The notes beneath the pieces are model-generated. The model was not told the origin of the DNA. It was given only the letters and a program-made list of their open reading frames with translations, and ran no database searches. Below are positions 62,701 to 64,000 of a stretch of DNA of 64,000 nt, piece by piece. Each line of letters starts with the position of its first letter. The first letter of the stretch is position 1. The position numbers and the translations under genes are program-made. Origin of the DNA: Metopolophium dirhodum (taxonomy: Eukaryota; Arthropoda; Insecta; Hemiptera; Aphididae); the NCBI RefSeq assembly GCF_019925205.1, contig NC_083567.1:6634001-6698000 (forward strand). The letters run 5' to 3'.

Positions 62701-64000
62701 AATAACACGCATAACAATATTAATATATTATATACCTACGTCGGCGGTTATTTGGACTTTGCCGGGGGAGTCGTGAGCTTATAACATTATAATATTATAT
62801 AGGTACATAATGTTATATATTATTATAAAGCAGCGCTTGTGCCGTATATATATTGGTGCTATAATACCTATAAGACTCGATACCGCGGCGTAATGGCGTG
62901 CAGGTCTCGCGGGGTTATGCAACTCGCCCGGTCCAATGGTCGTTGTTATAACCTTGTTAAGAATGTCTGTAATTTATAATATGTCCCGATGGTGGGTCGC
63001 AAAACTGGTCCATCGACTGGCGTGCGCCGGCGTGATTATATTATATTATTATTATGTTTGTAGATATAATACGGTTTATTATTATTATTTATTTTTTCGC
63101 ATTTCACTCCCACAATCCATGTTTAGCCTACTTTGTGATTAATTATTATCAAAATGCTTCGGGTCGACGAGCTACAACTGACAAAACACCGTATAAGGCG
63201 GTTGACTCGCTGCACACTTTAGGCATATAATATAGATTGTATAGGTAACTACGTAAGATTATATATAATAATATATATATTATATACGTATAACGTATGT
63301 ATCGAGAGTGAAAAAACGAAAAGCCCCTCAACGGTCACTATATAGTGCAATTAACTATATTATAGCTCCAAACAAAATGTGGTTTTTTTCTTTATTTAAT
63401 TAAAAACTGGTTCAAAACTCGGCTGTTACGATTTATATTTCGACATTTTTTTTAGTGATTAATAATTATCCAATACTTACGGTTTTCATTTTAAAACGCT
63501 AAACGCAATAATACTTCCTCATCGTCTACTGTATAATAGTTATACCTACATACTTTAAATTATATTGCAATATTATTCTGAGAGCTTAAGTACGTATGTA
63601 CCTAACCCATATAATATATTGTAACTTCCATTTTTCAAATGATTTATGTCGGTATTGGTATCGGGATTTTTTATAATACCTATTACTTGTCTAGCTGCTT
63701 AAGCAAACCGCTTAATAGTCAATGGTGTACCTTTTTTTATGAACAAGATATTTTACACAAGCATTATGAATTATATTGGTACTTGGTAGGTTATATAGGT
63801 GCTAAGAACTATCATTAATTATGATGATCTTCCTAATTCAAAATGTTGATTGTTAACATTTAAATAAAAATAGTAATGATGATAAACATTTATAGTTTAT
63901 ATCCTAACATATACAATAACGATAGGTATATTAAAAATATAAATAAATATATTATATACTTAAACATTTTAACATCTAAATAAACTATTTTGTATTTTAT
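59750..64000. other. A+T-rich DNA without recognised genes
   Basis: No exon with domain or splice support. Noted items are a 10-bp hairpin at 60523-60547, T runs near 61430 and 62050, a tRNA-like B-box motif near 62480-62490, and moderately G+C-rich patches at 62490-62640 and 62880-63030. Exons of the chitin-binding gene may be hidden here but could not be recognised. Confidence 0.45.
60523..60547. repeat. Perfect 10-bp hairpin
   Basis: CAACGCCCTT, a 5-base loop (ATTAC), then AAGGGCGTTG. The stem is G+C-rich in A+T-rich surroundings. There is no T run directly after it and no gene beside it. The function is unknown. Confidence 0.6.

Noticed and set aside
62936..63142. 68-codon plus-strand frame in a G+C-richer patch
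   Set aside because: Hydrophobic Tyr/Val-rich chance frame without splice or domain support.
1..64000. CRISPR arrays, rRNA genes, prophage or bacterial operons
   Set aside because: No regular spacer repeats, no rRNA or intact tRNA structure, and all real genes are spliced eukaryotic genes.

Overview
The window looks like nuclear DNA of an aphid (Hemiptera, Aphididae). It is very A+T rich, with short G+C-rich islands at promoters and in some coding exons. It has short-intron insect genes and the word taggtacctac scattered through non-coding DNA, which I associate with aphid genomes. There is no bacterial or viral gene organisation. The species is inferred, not proven.

Layout. 1-4.8 kb: an inverted-repeat element and a broken Jockey-type LINE (minus). 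4.8-11.0 kb: a pile-up of one aphid repeat family, called family X here, in which copies are inserted inside each other. 12.6-14.3 kb: a complete four-exon BCL7 gene (minus), a SWI/SNF (BAF) chromatin-remodelling subunit. 19.0-23.0 kb and 30.9-36.8 kb: two complete ten-exon paralogues of RRN3/TIF-IA (both minus), the factor that makes RNA polymerase I competent for rRNA transcription. 25.5-26.5 kb, between them: a G+C-rich three-exon gene (plus) for an unrecognised acidic protein whose N-terminus resembles the PKA-anchoring helix of AKAP7. 30.3-32.7 kb: a cluster of inverted-repeat elements at the 3' end of the second RRN3. 40.0-41.1 and 45.2-46.0 kb: two tandem paralogues for small secreted proteins (minus), each with a TATA box and a shared AU-rich 3' motif. 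51.4-54.2 kb: the 3' part of a large chitin-binding, polyQ/mucin-like extracellular protein gene (minus) whose 5' exons are not found. 41.85-42.23 and 47.94-48.94 kb: two 5'-truncated LINE insertions with clear target-site duplications. 58.0-59.7 kb: a full-length family X copy. The rest is A+T-rich DNA without recognisable genes.

The genes are ordinary eukaryotic units and form no operon. The shared themes are duplication (RRN3, secreted pair) and transposon activity. No CRISPR, phage or defence system is visible. The most unusual items are the self-nesting repeat family, the foldback cluster with TTAAGAGGA ends beside one RRN3 copy, the intact RRN3 duplication, and the orphan gene between the two RRN3 copies. 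Coordinates of spliced genes come from reading splice sites by eye, checked by exon phase and total length.
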